A DNA stretch of 64,000 bases from Verrucomicrobiota bacterium (GTDB taxonomy: Bacteria > Verrucomicrobiota > Verrucomicrobiia > CAIQCK01). The notes under the pieces are model-generated. The model was not told the DNA's origin and did no database searches. It saw only the letters and a list, made by a program, of their open reading frames with translations. The DNA lies in contig JACRJX010000015.1 in assembly GCA_016235595.1 (NCBI GenBank), forward strand, positions 1 to 64,000, in the 5' to 3' direction. This document shows, in pieces, positions 19,046 through 27,985 of the stretch (position 1 is the first letter of the stretch; every line of letters begins with the position of its first letter). Both the position numbers and the translations under genes were made by a program.

Positions 19046-19900
19046 ATGAAATACATCGCACTTTCGCTCGCCATGAGCGCCGCGTTGCTTGACCTCCAGA
19101 CTGTTTCCGCCTTCGCCGGCTCCTACAAAGGCCCGACCGGATTACAGCTTTACAGCTTGCGTGCCGACTTCGCCAATGACGTGCCCGGCACGCTGAAGTT
19201 TGCGAGCGAACTCGGTTTCCGCGAGGTGGAACTGGCCGGCACCTACAAACTCAAACCGGACGAGTTCAAGAAACTGCTCGATGCGAACAAGCTCAAGCCC
19301 GTCGCCGGCCACTTCCCCTACAACCAGCTCCGCGACGATCCCGAAGGCGTGGCGAAGGACGCCAAGGCGCTCGGTTTGAAATACGTCGGCTGCGCATGGA
19401 TCCCGCACAAGGGCAATTTCGACGAGGCCCAGTGCCGCGCCGCCGCCGAGGTGTTCAACAAAGCCGGCGCGGTGTTTGCCAAGCACGGCATGAAGTGCTT
19501 CTACCACGTCCACGGCTACGAGTTCCGCCCGCTCGGCGACGGCACGGTGTTCGACCTGCTCATGGCACAGACCAACCCAAAGCTCGTGACGTTCGAGATG
19601 GACATCCTCTGGGTCGTCTTCCCCGGCCAGTGCCCGGTGAAGCTCTTCGAGAAATACGGCAAGCGCTGGGAACTGGTCCACCTCAAGGACCTAAAGAAAG
19701 GCGTCAAGACTGGCGAACACACCGGCCACACCGATGTGACCAACGACGTTGCCATCGGCAGCGGCCAGATGGACTACCCGGCGATCTTCAAGGCCGCGCA
19801 GAAGGCCGGCGTGAAATACTACTTCATCGAAGACGAGTCGCCCACGGTCCGCGAGCAGTTGCCGCAGAGCCTGAAGTTCCTGAAGCAGGTGAAGTGGTAA
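19046..19900 (+). CDS. Secreted sugar phosphate isomerase/epimerase-like TIM barrel
   Basis: The 284-aa product has a signal peptide (about residues 1-24) and then GLQLYSLR, the opening of xylose-isomerase-like TIM barrels (AP_endonuc_2 family). FREVELAG, KCFYHVHGYEF, TFEMDILWV and WELVHLKDLK supply the usual metal-binding Glu/His/Asp positions, and YYFIEDESP gives a late Glu. Homologues isomerise or epimerise sugars; exported forms are common in PVC bacteria and mostly uncharacterised. It is transcribed alone, 76 nt before purH. Confidence 0.8.
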   Translation: MKYIALSLAMSAALLDLQTVSAFAGSYKGPTGLQLYSLRADFANDVPGTLKFASELGFREVELAGTYKLKPDEFKKLLDANKLKPVAGHFPYNQLRDDPEGVAKDAKALGLKYVGCAWIPHKGNFDEAQCRAAAEVFNKAGAVFAKHGMKCFYHVHGYEFRPLGDGTVFDLLMAQTNPKLVTFEMDILWVVFPGQCPVKLFEKYGKRWELVHLKDLKKGVKTGEHTGHTDVTNDVAIGSGQMDYPAIFKAAQKAGVKYYFIEDESPTVREQLPQSLKFLKQVKW

Positions 19901-19976
19901 AGTGGGACAGGCGTCTCGCCTGTCCTGCGTAAAATCTCCGTGACGAGCGCGCGTCGTCTCGCTACGCTCCGGCGCC

Positions 19977-21533
19977 ATGTCAAAGATTCAACGCGCCCTC
20001 ATCTCCGTTTCCGACAAGACCGGCCTCGTCGAGTTTGCCCGCGAACTTGCCGCGCACGGCGTCGAAATCCTCTCCACCGGCGGCACCGCGAAGGCGCTCC
20101 GCGACGCAGGGTTGAAGGTGATGGATGTCAGCGAATACACCGGATTCCCGGAGATGATGGACGGCCGAGTGAAGACGCTGCACCCGAAGGTCCACGGCGG
20201 GCTGCTCTTCCTGCGCGGCAACGCCGAACACGAGGTCGCTGCCGCCAAGCACGGCATCAAACCGATTGACCTCGTCGTGGTGAATCTCTACCCGTTCGAG
20301 AAGACCGTCGCCAAGCCCGGCGTCCAGTTGCATGAGGCTATCGAGAACATTGACATCGGCGGCCCCTCGATGCTGCGCAGCGCGGCGAAAAATCACGCCA
20401 GCGTCACCGTCGTCGTGGACCCGGCGGACTACTCGGTGGTGCTGGAGAGCGTCAGGAAGCACGACGGCGACACCTGCCCGAACCTGCGCCGCAAACTGGC
20501 CATCAAGGTTTACCAGACCACGGCCGCCTACGACGCGGCGATCTCCGGTTATCTCCACAAAGTCCGCTGCGAGGAGAAAGGCGAGTTCGCGTGGCCCGAC
20601 CGCTGCGCCATCACCGGCGTCAAGGCGCAGGAACTTCGCTACGGCGAGAACCCGCACCAGCGCGCGGCGTTGTTCGGGCCGTTCCGCGACAGCTTCGAGC
20701 AACTTCACGGCAAGGAGCTGAGCTACAACAACATCCTCGACATCAGCGCCGCCGTCGGCCTCATCGCCGAGTTCGCGAGCGACGGGCCGACGTGCGCGAT
20801 TCTCAAACACACCAACCCGTGCGGCGTCGGCCAGGGCGCGGGGTTGCGCGAGGCGTGGGACAAGGCGTTCGAGACCGACAAGCAGGCGCCGTTCGGCGGC
20901 ATCATCGTCGTCAACCGCGCGCTCGACCTCGGCATCGCCGAGGCGATCAGTGAAATCTTCAGCGAGGTCATCATCGCGCCGGAGTTCGCCGCCGATGCGC
21001 TGGCGCTGCTCCAGAAGAAGAAAAACCTGCGGCTGATCCGTATGAAGCAGAATCCCGCGGCCGTTCCCGGCGTGGACTTCCGCTCCGTGGCGGGCGGCTT
21101 CCTGACGCAGGACCGCGACACGAAGTCTGTCACCGCGGCCGACCTGAAGGTCGTCACCAAGCGCGCGCCGAGCGAGGCGGAGATGAAAGCAATGTTGTTC
21201 GGCTGGCGCGTCTGCAAGCACGTAAAGTCCAACGCCATCGTCTATGCCGGCGCGGACCGCACGCTCGGCATCGGCGCGGGCCAGATGAGCCGCGTGGACA
21301 GTTCGCGCATCGCCGTGTGGAAGGCCGGCGAGGCGAAGCTGCCGTTGAAAGGCAGCGTTGTCGCGAGCGACGCATTTTTTCCGTTCCCGGACGGCCTCAT
21401 CGCCGCCGCCGAAGCCGGCGCGACCGCCGCCATCCAGCCGGGCGGCTCGGTGCGCGACGCTGACGTCATCAAAGCCGCCGATGAGCGCGGCGTGGCGATG
21501 GTGTTCACTGGCTTCCGGCATTTCCGGCATTAA
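19977..21533 (+). CDS. purH: Bifunctional AICAR transformylase / IMP cyclohydrolase
   Basis: PurH catalyses the last two steps of purine synthesis, from AICAR through FAICAR to IMP, in the cytosol. The 518-aa product has the N-terminal MGS-like IMP cyclohydrolase domain ([42 protein letters not shown]) and the AICAR transformylase domain with LRYGENPHQ and KHTNPCG, which holds the catalytic Lys-His pair. The end GFRHFRH is the usual PurH C-terminus. Length is standard. A long antisense frame covers it entirely but has no family features. The gene is isolated; other pur genes are not in the window. Confidence 0.97.
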   Translation: MSKIQRALISVSDKTGLVEFARELAAHGVEILSTGGTAKALRDAGLKVMDVSEYTGFPEMMDGRVKTLHPKVHGGLLFLRGNAEHEVAAAKHGIKPIDLVVVNLYPFEKTVAKPGVQLHEAIENIDIGGPSMLRSAAKNHASVTVVVDPADYSVVLESVRKHDGDTCPNLRRKLAIKVYQTTAAYDAAISGYLHKVRCEEKGEFAWPDRCAITGVKAQELRYGENPHQRAALFGPFRDSFEQLHGKELSYNNILDISAAVGLIAEFASDGPTCAILKHTNPCGVGQGAGLREAWDKAFETDKQAPFGGIIVVNRALDLGIAEAISEIFSEVIIAPEFAADALALLQKKKNLRLIRMKQNPAAVPGVDFRSVAGGFLTQDRDTKSVTAADLKVVTKRAPSEAEMKAMLFGWRVCKHVKSNAIVYAGADRTLGIGAGQMSRVDSSRIAVWKAGEAKLPLKGSVVASDAFFPFPDGLIAAAEAGATAAIQPGGSVRDADVIKAADERGVAMVFTGFRHFRH

Positions 21534-21572
21534 GTTTTGTTTTAAGACCCCAACCTACAACAAGGAGAGCAC

Positions 21573-22880
21573 ATGATTACGCGAACACGCTTCGACCTGA
21601 CACAGGCCGACATTCCCGAACGTTGGTATAATATCGCCGCCGACTTCCCGGAACCGATGGCGCCGCCGCTCCATCCGGGCACGAAACAGCCCATCGGCCC
21701 GGCGGACATGATGGCTATTTTCCCGGAGTCGCTCGTCATGCAGGAGGCGAGCACGGAACGATGGATCGAGGTTCCCGGTGAGGTTCGCCAGATTCTCTCG
21801 CTGTGGCGGCCGACGCCGCTGCTGCGGGCCGTGCGGTTTGAACAGGCTCTCCAGACGCCGGCACACATTTACTACAAGAACGAAGGCGTCAGCCCGGCGG
21901 GCAGCCACAAGCCGAACACCGCCGTCGCGCAGGCCTACTACAACAAACAGGCCGGCGTGAAGCATCTCGCCACCGAGACCGGCGCGGGCCAGTGGGGTTC
22001 GTCGCTCGCGCTCGCGTGCCGGCTTTTCGGGATGGAATGCACGGTGTTCATGGTGAAGGTGAGCTATCACCAGAAACCGTATCGCAGGATGCTGATGGAA
22101 ACGTGGGACGCCACGGTGCATTCGAGTCCGAGCAACGAGACGGAGTTTGGCAAGAAGATGTTGCGTGAGAATCCGCACTGCGCCGGCAGCCTTGGCATCG
22201 CCATCAGCGAGGCCATCGAGACGACGGTAAAAACGCCGAACACCAAATACAGCCTTGGCAGCGTGCTTAACCACGTGTGCACGCACCAGACGGTCATTGG
22301 TCTGGAAACGATCAAGCAAATGGAGCAGGCGGGCGAGGAGCCGGACATCATCATCGGTTGCGCTGGCGGCGGCAGCAACTTCGCCGGCATTGCATTCCCG
22401 TTCCTGCGCAAGAAGATCACAGAAAAGAGGCCATATCGCATCATCGCGGTCGAGCCGGCAGCGTGTCCGTCACTCACCAAGGGCGAACTGCGCTACGACT
22501 TCGGCGACACCGCCATGACAACACCGTTGATGATGATGTATACGATGGGCCACGACTTCATGCCGCCTTCGATCCACGCCGGCGGCCTGCGCTACCACGG
22601 CATGGCGCCGACCGTGAGCCACGCGCTCAAGCTCGGCCTCATCGAAGCGTGCGCGGTGAAACAAACCGACGTGTTCAAGAGCGGCGTGCTGTTCGCGCGC
22701 ACCGAGGGCATCCTGCCCGCGCCGGAGTCGTCGCACGCCATTCACGCGGTCGTGGAGGAGGCCATCAAGGCCCGCGAGGAAGGCCGCAAAAAGGTCATCG
22801 TGTTCAACCTCTCCGGCCACGGCTTGATGGACCTCAGCGCATACGAGGCTTACTTCGACGGCGAGCTGCAGGACGTTTAG
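21573..22880 (+). CDS. trpB2: Tryptophan synthase beta-like enzyme, TrpB2 type
   Basis: This 435-aa PLP-dependent protein begins [19 protein letters not shown] and continues into WRPTPLLRA, both characteristic of the TrpB2 (COG1350) group rather than classical TrpB. The PLP lysine lies in GSHKPNTA near residue 113, [12 protein letters not shown] follows, and [11 protein letters not shown] binds the phosphate. TrpB2 condenses indole (or phosphoserine with indole) with serine to form tryptophan and may work without TrpA. No trpA or other trp gene is nearby, which fits an orphan TrpB2. An AAGGAG site sits 9 nt before the ATG. Confidence 0.93.
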   Translation: MITRTRFDLTQADIPERWYNIAADFPEPMAPPLHPGTKQPIGPADMMAIFPESLVMQEASTERWIEVPGEVRQILSLWRPTPLLRAVRFEQALQTPAHIYYKNEGVSPAGSHKPNTAVAQAYYNKQAGVKHLATETGAGQWGSSLALACRLFGMECTVFMVKVSYHQKPYRRMLMETWDATVHSSPSNETEFGKKMLRENPHCAGSLGIAISEAIETTVKTPNTKYSLGSVLNHVCTHQTVIGLETIKQMEQAGEEPDIIIGCAGGGSNFAGIAFPFLRKKITEKRPYRIIAVEPAACPSLTKGELRYDFGDTAMTTPLMMMYTMGHDFMPPSIHAGGLRYHGMAPTVSHALKLGLIEACAVKQTDVFKSGVLFARTEGILPAPESSHAIHAVVEEAIKAREEGRKKVIVFNLSGHGLMDLSAYEAYFDGELQDV

Positions 22881-23008
22881 TTCCGGTTCCCGCAGGTTCC
22901 GTCAGTCGCTAAACAACTTCAGTTGCGTGGCTGGCGCAGGGTGAGAAGCCGCGCTGGGTCTTCGGCACACACGATGGTGTGGGTATGAAAGGAATAGATC
23001 CTGTTCAC

Positions 23009-23830
23009 ATGAAAACATGCTTTCTGTGTTGTCTCTTGATCCTTCTCTCACCTGTTTTCTTTCGCTCGGCGTGCTGCGCTGAGACGCCGCCGTTCGCCAA
23101 CGGCTGTTGGATTGACCTCACGCAGGAATACTCCAGCGAGACGATCTACTGGCCCACCGCTTCCGGGTTTGTCCTTGAGAAGGAGTTCTGTGGTGCGACG
23201 CCCAAGGGCTATTTCTATGCGGCGAACCGATACGGCGCCTCCGAGCACGGCGGGACGCACCTCGACGCGCCCATCCACTTTGCGGAAGGCCGCAAAACCA
23301 TCGAGCAGTTACCGTTGGATCAGTTCATGGGCGCGGCAGTGGTCGTGGATGTGTCGTCCAAGGCGCTGAAAGACCCGGACTATCGAATTGACGTTGCCGA
23401 CTTGAAAGCATGGGAGTCGGCGCACGGGCGGATTCCGTCCGGCGCGATTGTATTGCTGAGGACCGGCTACGCGCGGTATTGGCCGGATGCGAAGAAGTAT
23501 CTCGGCACGGCGAAGAAAGGGCAGGCGGGAGTGGACAACCTGCATTTTCCCGGCCTGCATCCGGACGCCGCTCAGTGGCTTGTTTTCGAGCGGGCCATCA
23601 AGGCTGTCGGTCTGGACACGGCCAGCATAGACTACGGCCAATCGAAACTGTTCGAGACACACCGCGTGTTGTGCGCGCACGACGTGTTGGCGCTTGAGAA
23701 TCTGACCGCGTTGGACAGGCTGCCACCGACGGGAGCGTATGTGATTGCCTTGCCGATGAAGATCAAAAGCGGAAGCGGCAGTCCGCTGCGCATGATTGCG
23801 TGGGTGCCGGCGAATCCGATGAAACGATGA
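23009..23830 (+). CDS. Cyclase family protein (kynurenine formamidase-like), exported
   Basis: The 273-aa product from the ATG at 23009 has a Cys-rich hydrophobic signal sequence (MKTCFLCCLLILLSPVFF). An in-frame ATG at 22985 and a GTG at 22979 are alternatives. HGGTHLDAPIHF (80-91) is the metal-binding signature of the cyclase/KynB metal-dependent hydrolase family, supported by GAIVLLRTGY and the later HDVLALENL. The family hydrolyses amides or lactones of aromatic or polyketide substrates. The exported location is less usual than the cytosolic KynB and argues against a tryptophan-catabolic role, despite trpB2 being next to it. Confidence 0.8.
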   Translation: MKTCFLCCLLILLSPVFFRSACCAETPPFANGCWIDLTQEYSSETIYWPTASGFVLEKEFCGATPKGYFYAANRYGASEHGGTHLDAPIHFAEGRKTIEQLPLDQFMGAAVVVDVSSKALKDPDYRIDVADLKAWESAHGRIPSGAIVLLRTGYARYWPDAKKYLGTAKKGQAGVDNLHFPGLHPDAAQWLVFERAIKAVGLDTASIDYGQSKLFETHRVLCAHDVLALENLTALDRLPPTGAYVIALPMKIKSGSGSPLRMIAWVPANPMKR

Positions 23831-23883
23831 TTGCTCGTCACCACTGCGTTCACTAGCTGTCCAGTGCGGAATCGTCGGGTAAA

Positions 23884-24591
23884 ATGTGGTTTGTATCTGT
23901 GAATCTGAACGGTTTTGTTTTGCTGTTGCTTGCGGTGGTAATGACAACACCTGCGGTCATTGCTTCGGACGGCGAAGTGTTGAGCAAAAGACTTCCCGGC
24001 GGCTTCGAGGGACGCTACATGCTTTTTGTTCCGCCGCAGGTGAAAGAGGGCAAGAAGCTGCCGTTGATCGTGGCGATGCACGGCGCGGGCGGCAAACCGG
24101 ACGGGCCGATCAGATGGTGGAAACCTATCGCCGCCGAACGCGGTTACTTTGTGCTCGCGCCGAAATCCAACGGTGGCACTTGGCCGGGCGGCGACCAATC
24201 GCACGTGGCGCGGATGGTGGTGGCTCTGGATCACGAACGTCCGATTGACCCGAAGCGGGTGCTGCTGACCGGCGTGAGCGACGGCGGCACATGGAGCTAC
24301 GTGCTCGGCTTCCAAGAACCGAAACTCTTCGCCGCGCTTGCGCCAATCTCCGGCGTCATGCCGAGGACCATCACCGGCAGCCTGCGGATGCAGCCGAAAC
24401 TGCCGATCTGCGTCGTGCACGGCACGGACGACAAGATTTTCATCGTCGGACGCGCGCGGGACGCCGTCAAGGCGTTGAAGGGCGAGCACTACAACGTGAA
24501 TTACATCGAGGTCGCCGGCGGTCGTCACGGCTGGTTTGCCGGCCAAGCGGCGGCAATCCTAGATTGGTTCGAGAAACTACAGACGCGTTAA
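23884..24591 (+). CDS. Secreted alpha/beta-hydrolase (prolyl-oligopeptidase/esterase type)
   Basis: The 235-aa protein has an N-terminal signal peptide (to about residue 28) and a minimal alpha/beta-hydrolase fold. LIVAMHGAGGKPDG forms the oxyanion region. The nucleophile is Ser132 in GVSDGG, the acid is Asp182 or Asp183 in VHGTDDKIF, and the histidine is His215 in GGRHGW. This resembles PHB-depolymerase/carboxylesterase-like exported hydrolases. The substrate is unknown. The YdcF gene starts 11 nt downstream, so they probably form an operon with the HAD gene. Confidence 0.8.
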   Translation: MWFVSVNLNGFVLLLLAVVMTTPAVIASDGEVLSKRLPGGFEGRYMLFVPPQVKEGKKLPLIVAMHGAGGKPDGPIRWWKPIAAERGYFVLAPKSNGGTWPGGDQSHVARMVVALDHERPIDPKRVLLTGVSDGGTWSYVLGFQEPKLFAALAPISGVMPRTITGSLRMQPKLPICVVHGTDDKIFIVGRARDAVKALKGEHYNVNYIEVAGGRHGWFAGQAAAILDWFEKLQTR

Positions 24592-24602
24592 GCGAAAATA
24601 AC

Positions 24603-25304
24603 ATGAAACCGCACAGACTATTTTGGGGATTGCTCCGGCGGCGGGAGTGTCTGGTTCCGACGCTACGCGGTTGGATTGCTGTGCTGGCAATCGCGACGGC
24701 GCTAACAGTGATCGTCATCGGGAGCCTGCATCCATTTCTGGCAGTCACGGCATCGGTGTCTGGCGAGGTGCTTGTCGTCGAAGGATGGGCGCCGGATTAC
24801 ACCTTTGAGGAAGCCGTCGCAGAGTTCAAACGGCATCATTACAGGAAGGTATATGTCACCGGCGGACCGTTGGAGCAAGGGTCGCACTTGTCCGAATATG
24901 GAACCTACGCGGAACTCGGCGCTGCCATATTGATCCGCAAAGGCTTGAACAACGACGCCGTCCTGGCCGTGCCATCGCCGCGAGTGCGGCAGGACCGCAC
25001 CCACGCGGCAGCGGTGGCTCTGAACGGCTGGCTGCGACAGCACAACGCCATGCCAGCGAATCTCAACGTCATTTCACTGGGCGCCCACGCGCGACGGTCC
25101 TGGTTGCTTTTCGGAAAAGTGCTGGGCGAAAAGACGCGTGTGGGAATCATCGCCGTCGAGGACCGCGACTACGATCCAAAGCGTTGGTGGAAAACCAGCC
25201 AAGGCGTGCGATTGGTGGCCGATGAGCTGCTCGCCTACTGTTACGCCCGGTTCCTGTTCTTTCCTTCCAAAAACTCACAACTGCCATCCACCGGTGCACG
25301 ATGA
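24603..25304 (+). CDS. YdcF/SanA-type DUF218 membrane-anchored protein
   Basis: Starts at the ATG at 24603, not at 24291, where the same frame runs antiphase through the esterase gene. The 233-aa product has one N-terminal membrane helix (about 23-45) and then a DUF218 domain with LVVEGWAPDYTFEEA, KVYVTGGPLEQG and SPRVRQDRTHAAA. DUF218 proteins (YdcF, SanA) are linked to envelope permeability and peptidoglycan or nucleotide-sugar metabolism, but the reaction is not established. Overlaps the next gene by 4 nt (ATGA). Confidence 0.75.
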   Translation: MKPHRLFWGLLRRRECLVPTLRGWIAVLAIATALTVIVIGSLHPFLAVTASVSGEVLVVEGWAPDYTFEEAVAEFKRHHYRKVYVTGGPLEQGSHLSEYGTYAELGAAILIRKGLNNDAVLAVPSPRVRQDRTHAAAVALNGWLRQHNAMPANLNVISLGAHARRSWLLFGKVLGEKTRVGIIAVEDRDYDPKRWWKTSQGVRLVADELLAYCYARFLFFPSKNSQLPSTGAR

Positions 25305-25936
25305 TTGATACGATCATTTTTGACGCGGAGGGCGTCGTCATTGACACCGAACCGATGTGGGACAAGGCGCAGGAGGAGTTTCTGCGCCGGCGAGGCGTGG
25401 CCTATGACCGCGACAGGCTCAAGCATCTGTTCAGCGGCCGTTCGGCGCTGGAAAGCATGGAGATCACGAAGACCGAGTGCGGCATTTCAGGCGACACCCA
25501 ATTGCTCGCAGCGGAACGCACGGAACTGGTCCGACGCCAGCTTGAGGAACATGTCGGATTCGTCACGGGTTTCATGGAGTTCTTCCAACGTGTTCGGCCG
25601 GCCTACAAAACCTGCATCGCAACGGCGATGGCGGAAGAATTGCTGCGGATCGTGGACCGGCGGCTGGGTCTGTCGGAGTTGTTTGACGCCAAGATTTTTT
25701 CGTTGGCGGCCGTCGGATTTCGCTCGAAGCCGAATCCGGATCTTTTCCTTCATGGCGCGAGCCAGCTTGGTTCAAAACCGGAAACCTGTCTCGTGATCGA
25801 GGACGCGCCGCACGGCGTGGAAGCGGCGCGGCGGGCCGGCATGAGATGTATCGCCATCACCACGACCTACGACCGGCGAAAACTCAGCGGTGCCGAACGC
25901 GTGGTGGATTCGTTCGCCGAAATCGGCGTGATTTGA
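25301..25936 (+). CDS. HAD-superfamily phosphatase/phosphomutase-like protein
   Basis: The 211-aa product resembles beta-phosphoglucomutase-like HAD subfamily I enzymes, with an alpha-helical cap at about 20-85. Motif I reads FDAEGVVIDTEP, so the usual second aspartate (DxD) is Glu11, an uncommon change. Motif II is IATAMAEELL (Thr), motif III RSKPNPDLF (Lys), and motif IV VIEDAPHGVEAA. The nucleophilic Asp9 is present, so phosphoryl transfer is possible; whether the Glu can act as general acid is open. It is coupled to the YdcF gene by a 4-nt overlap. The substrate is probably a small sugar phosphate. Confidence 0.82.
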   Translation: MIDTIIFDAEGVVIDTEPMWDKAQEEFLRRRGVAYDRDRLKHLFSGRSALESMEITKTECGISGDTQLLAAERTELVRRQLEEHVGFVTGFMEFFQRVRPAYKTCIATAMAEELLRIVDRRLGLSELFDAKIFSLAAVGFRSKPNPDLFLHGASQLGSKPETCLVIEDAPHGVEAARRAGMRCIAITTTYDRRKLSGAERVVDSFAEIGVI

Positions 25937-25960
25937 GCGCACCGCCGGCCGGCGCGAGCG

Positions 25961-26797
25961 TCACATGTTCTTCGCCTTCTCCAGCAGCATCGGGCGCGCT
26001 TCCTCCATCATGTCCTTCACGTCGTCGTAGCGCATCGTGCGCTGCTCGAACGTGCGTTTCTGGAGCGCGCCGAGGAAGCGGCCCTCGAACTCGCGGAAGT
26101 AGGAACCGTAGATGTGGTAGCTGTCGGCGATATGGCAGTAGCGGCCTACCGCGACCTCGCGGCCTATCAACTCGGAGACGCGTGCGGCGATCTTCTTCTG
26201 CAACTGCACCAGCGCGAACATGTTCATGAACGCGGCCTTGTAGGCGTCGTTGGAGCGGAAGCGGACATTCATGCTCAGCACCGGCTGGTCGGCCTCCTCT
26301 TCCAGAATGCGACACCAGATGCTCTGGAGGCAGGCGGGATCGTAGCAGTCGTTGTCCTCCCAGACCTTCCACGTGACGGCCTGCGCGCGCCGCGTGTGCG
26401 GCGTCTTCGCCAACTTGCGGCAGATGGTCTCGATCTGGTCCAACGGCTTCATCCCCGGCACGTCGTAGCCGAACAGCCGCTGGTGGTAGGTGTATTCCCA
26501 GCGCGTGTCCTTCGGGTTGTTTGGGTCGCGCACGAGGTGGTCCTTGATGCCTTCGAGCACCTCCATGACGTATTCCTCAAGCTCGACGGGGCCGCCGGGG
26601 AAATCCATGTGGATCATCGGCTCCGAGAGGGGCTCGGTGATGGCGATGATCATCGTGGCATCCTTGCTGGGCGGGTCGGTCGGCTTGTCGTATTCGGTTT
26701 GGACGTTGCAACCGTTCTTGTGCAGCTCGATGAGCGAGAGTTCCCAAGCCCGGGCGATGCAGTTGGCCTCGACGTGGAGGATCGGTATGCCTTTCAT
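25961..26797 (-). CDS. Thymidylate synthase family protein, archaeal-like type
   Basis: From the ATG at 26797 the product is 278 aa (MKGIPILHVEA); an in-frame start at 26851 would add 18 residues and cannot be excluded. The core residues of thymidylate synthase are recognisable: Cys156 in DPACLQSIW, Arg-Ser at 181-182 followed by Asn-Asp, the substrate Asn in FMNM, and DSYHIYGSY with His228 and Tyr230. Spacing and flanking words match the shorter archaeal-type proteins more than ThyA of E. coli. The expected role is methylation of dUMP using methylene-THF; a dCMP hydroxymethylase or methylase is an alternative because the residue that selects dUMP cannot be assigned safely by eye. It converges with the HAD gene. 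Confidence 0.75.
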   Translation of the reverse strand: MKGIPILHVEANCIARAWELSLIELHKNGCNVQTEYDKPTDPPSKDATMIIAITEPLSEPMIHMDFPGGPVELEEYVMEVLEGIKDHLVRDPNNPKDTRWEYTYHQRLFGYDVPGMKPLDQIETICRKLAKTPHTRRAQAVTWKVWEDNDCYDPACLQSIWCRILEEEADQPVLSMNVRFRSNDAYKAAFMNMFALVQLQKKIAARVSELIGREVAVGRYCHIADSYHIYGSYFREFEGRFLGALQKRTFEQRTMRYDDVKDMMEEARPMLLEKAKNM

Positions 26798-26968
26798 AAT
26801 AGAAGTGTCGGTAACTTTTCTGCCACAAACAATTGGGCGCGTCTTTACCACGCCCGATCACTACGATCAACCTTCATCTCGCCACCATCGGGCTTCGGCA
26901 GACGGCACTTATGCCGGCTCACTCTTGACAAGCTCGACTGCCAGGCATTTTATCGGTCTCGCCAACCT

Positions 26969-27919
26969 ATGAACACGCCACATCCGGACATTCCCCCGCT
27001 ACCTCAAACCGGTCGCGGCCACTCGCGCCGCGGGTTTCTTAAAACGATCAGCGTTCTCCCCGTCGCCTTGAGCGCCGCACGGCTCGCCAGTCGCGCCACG
27101 GCCGCATCCGCAGCGGTGGACGCGCTTCCGCAAATCCGTTTTGGCCCGCACTCGATGTCGCGGCTGGTTTGCGGCGCCAACCCGTTCAACGGTGGCTCGC
27201 ATCTCTCCACATTCGTGAACAGGGAGATGAAGCAATACTACACGCCGGAGCAGGTGTTGAAGACCTTGCGGCGCTGCCAGGAGGCCGGCATCAACTTCTG
27301 GCAGTCCGGCGGCAAGAACCACGAACTGTATCAACAGTTCGTCGCCGGGGACGGCAAGATGCGTTACATCTCGCTGGGCGCTGACCCGAAGGAGATCGCG
27401 CCGTTGCTGAAGGCCGGCTGTGTCGCCATTGCCCATCACGGCGAGGTCACCGACCGTCTTTTCAAGGGCGGCAAGCTTGACGACATCCACGACTTTCTCA
27501 AGCGCGTGCGCGATGCCGGGCTGATGGCGGGCGTCTCGACGCACATGCCCGCCGTGGTGGACGCCATCGAGTCGAAGGGCTGGGATGTGGACTTCTACAT
27601 GTGCTGCGTCTATGAACGCCATCGCAGTGCCGAGGAACTCCAGAAACTGCTGGGCGCGGTGCCGATTCCCGTGGGCGAAGTCTATCTGCAAAGCGACCCG
27701 CCCCGCATGTTCAAGGTCATGCGGCAAACCAAGCGCCCGTGCCTCGCGTTCAAGATACTCGCCGCGGGCCGGCTCTCGGAACGCCGCGAGTGGATCGAGA
27801 ACGCTTTCAAGCAAACCTTGGCGGGCATCAAGCCAACTGACGGTGTCATTGTGGGCATCTACGACAAGTTCACCGACCAGCCTGCTGAAGATGCGGGATA
27901 CACCAAGCGGTTTGGGTGA
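26969..27919 (+). CDS. Tat-exported aldo/keto-type TIM-barrel protein
   Basis: The true start is the ATG at 26969; the frame continues upstream to 26114 but there it runs antisense through the thymidylate synthase gene. The 316-aa product has a twin-arginine signal (HSRRGFLKT, then an Ala-rich segment to about 50). RLVCGANPFNGG and TPEQVLKTLRRCQEAGINFWQSG follow, resembling the opening of aldo/keto reductase barrels, but the catalytic Tyr-Lys pair of true reductases is not evident. Function unknown; the fold is inferred. It is the last core-like gene before the accessory block, whose first gene converges on it. Confidence 0.65.
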   Translation: MNTPHPDIPPLPQTGRGHSRRGFLKTISVLPVALSAARLASRATAASAAVDALPQIRFGPHSMSRLVCGANPFNGGSHLSTFVNREMKQYYTPEQVLKTLRRCQEAGINFWQSGGKNHELYQQFVAGDGKMRYISLGADPKEIAPLLKAGCVAIAHHGEVTDRLFKGGKLDDIHDFLKRVRDAGLMAGVSTHMPAVVDAIESKGWDVDFYMCCVYERHRSAEELQKLLGAVPIPVGEVYLQSDPPRMFKVMRQTKRPCLAFKILAAGRLSERREWIENAFKQTLAGIKPTDGVIVGIYDKFTDQPAEDAGYTKRFG

Positions 27920-27947
27920 AATAGCCGGTTGTTCTGTATCTTCGCTG

Positions 27948-27980
27948 AATACTTGTCCACTTTCGGCATGTCAAATGTCA
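27948..27980. repeat. Island-edge repeat, left copy
   Basis: A short intergenic stretch contains AATACTTGTCC, CCACTTTCGGCA and AAATGTCAA in order. The same words, in the same order, appear on the minus strand at 58783-58836 (with a ~16-nt insertion), and ACTTGTCCACTTT also appears on the plus strand at 58727. It lies between the Tat-exported gene and the first accessory gene. Confidence 0.55.
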
Positions 27981-27985
27981 AGGAG

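Noticed and set aside
19980..21530. 516-codon minus-strand frame opposite purH
   Set aside because: Exactly mirrors purH, a housekeeping gene with unmistakable motifs.
26114..26968. N-terminal extension of the Tat-exported TIM-barrel protein
   Set aside because: It would overlap the thymidylate synthase gene antisense and hide the Tat signal that begins at 26969.
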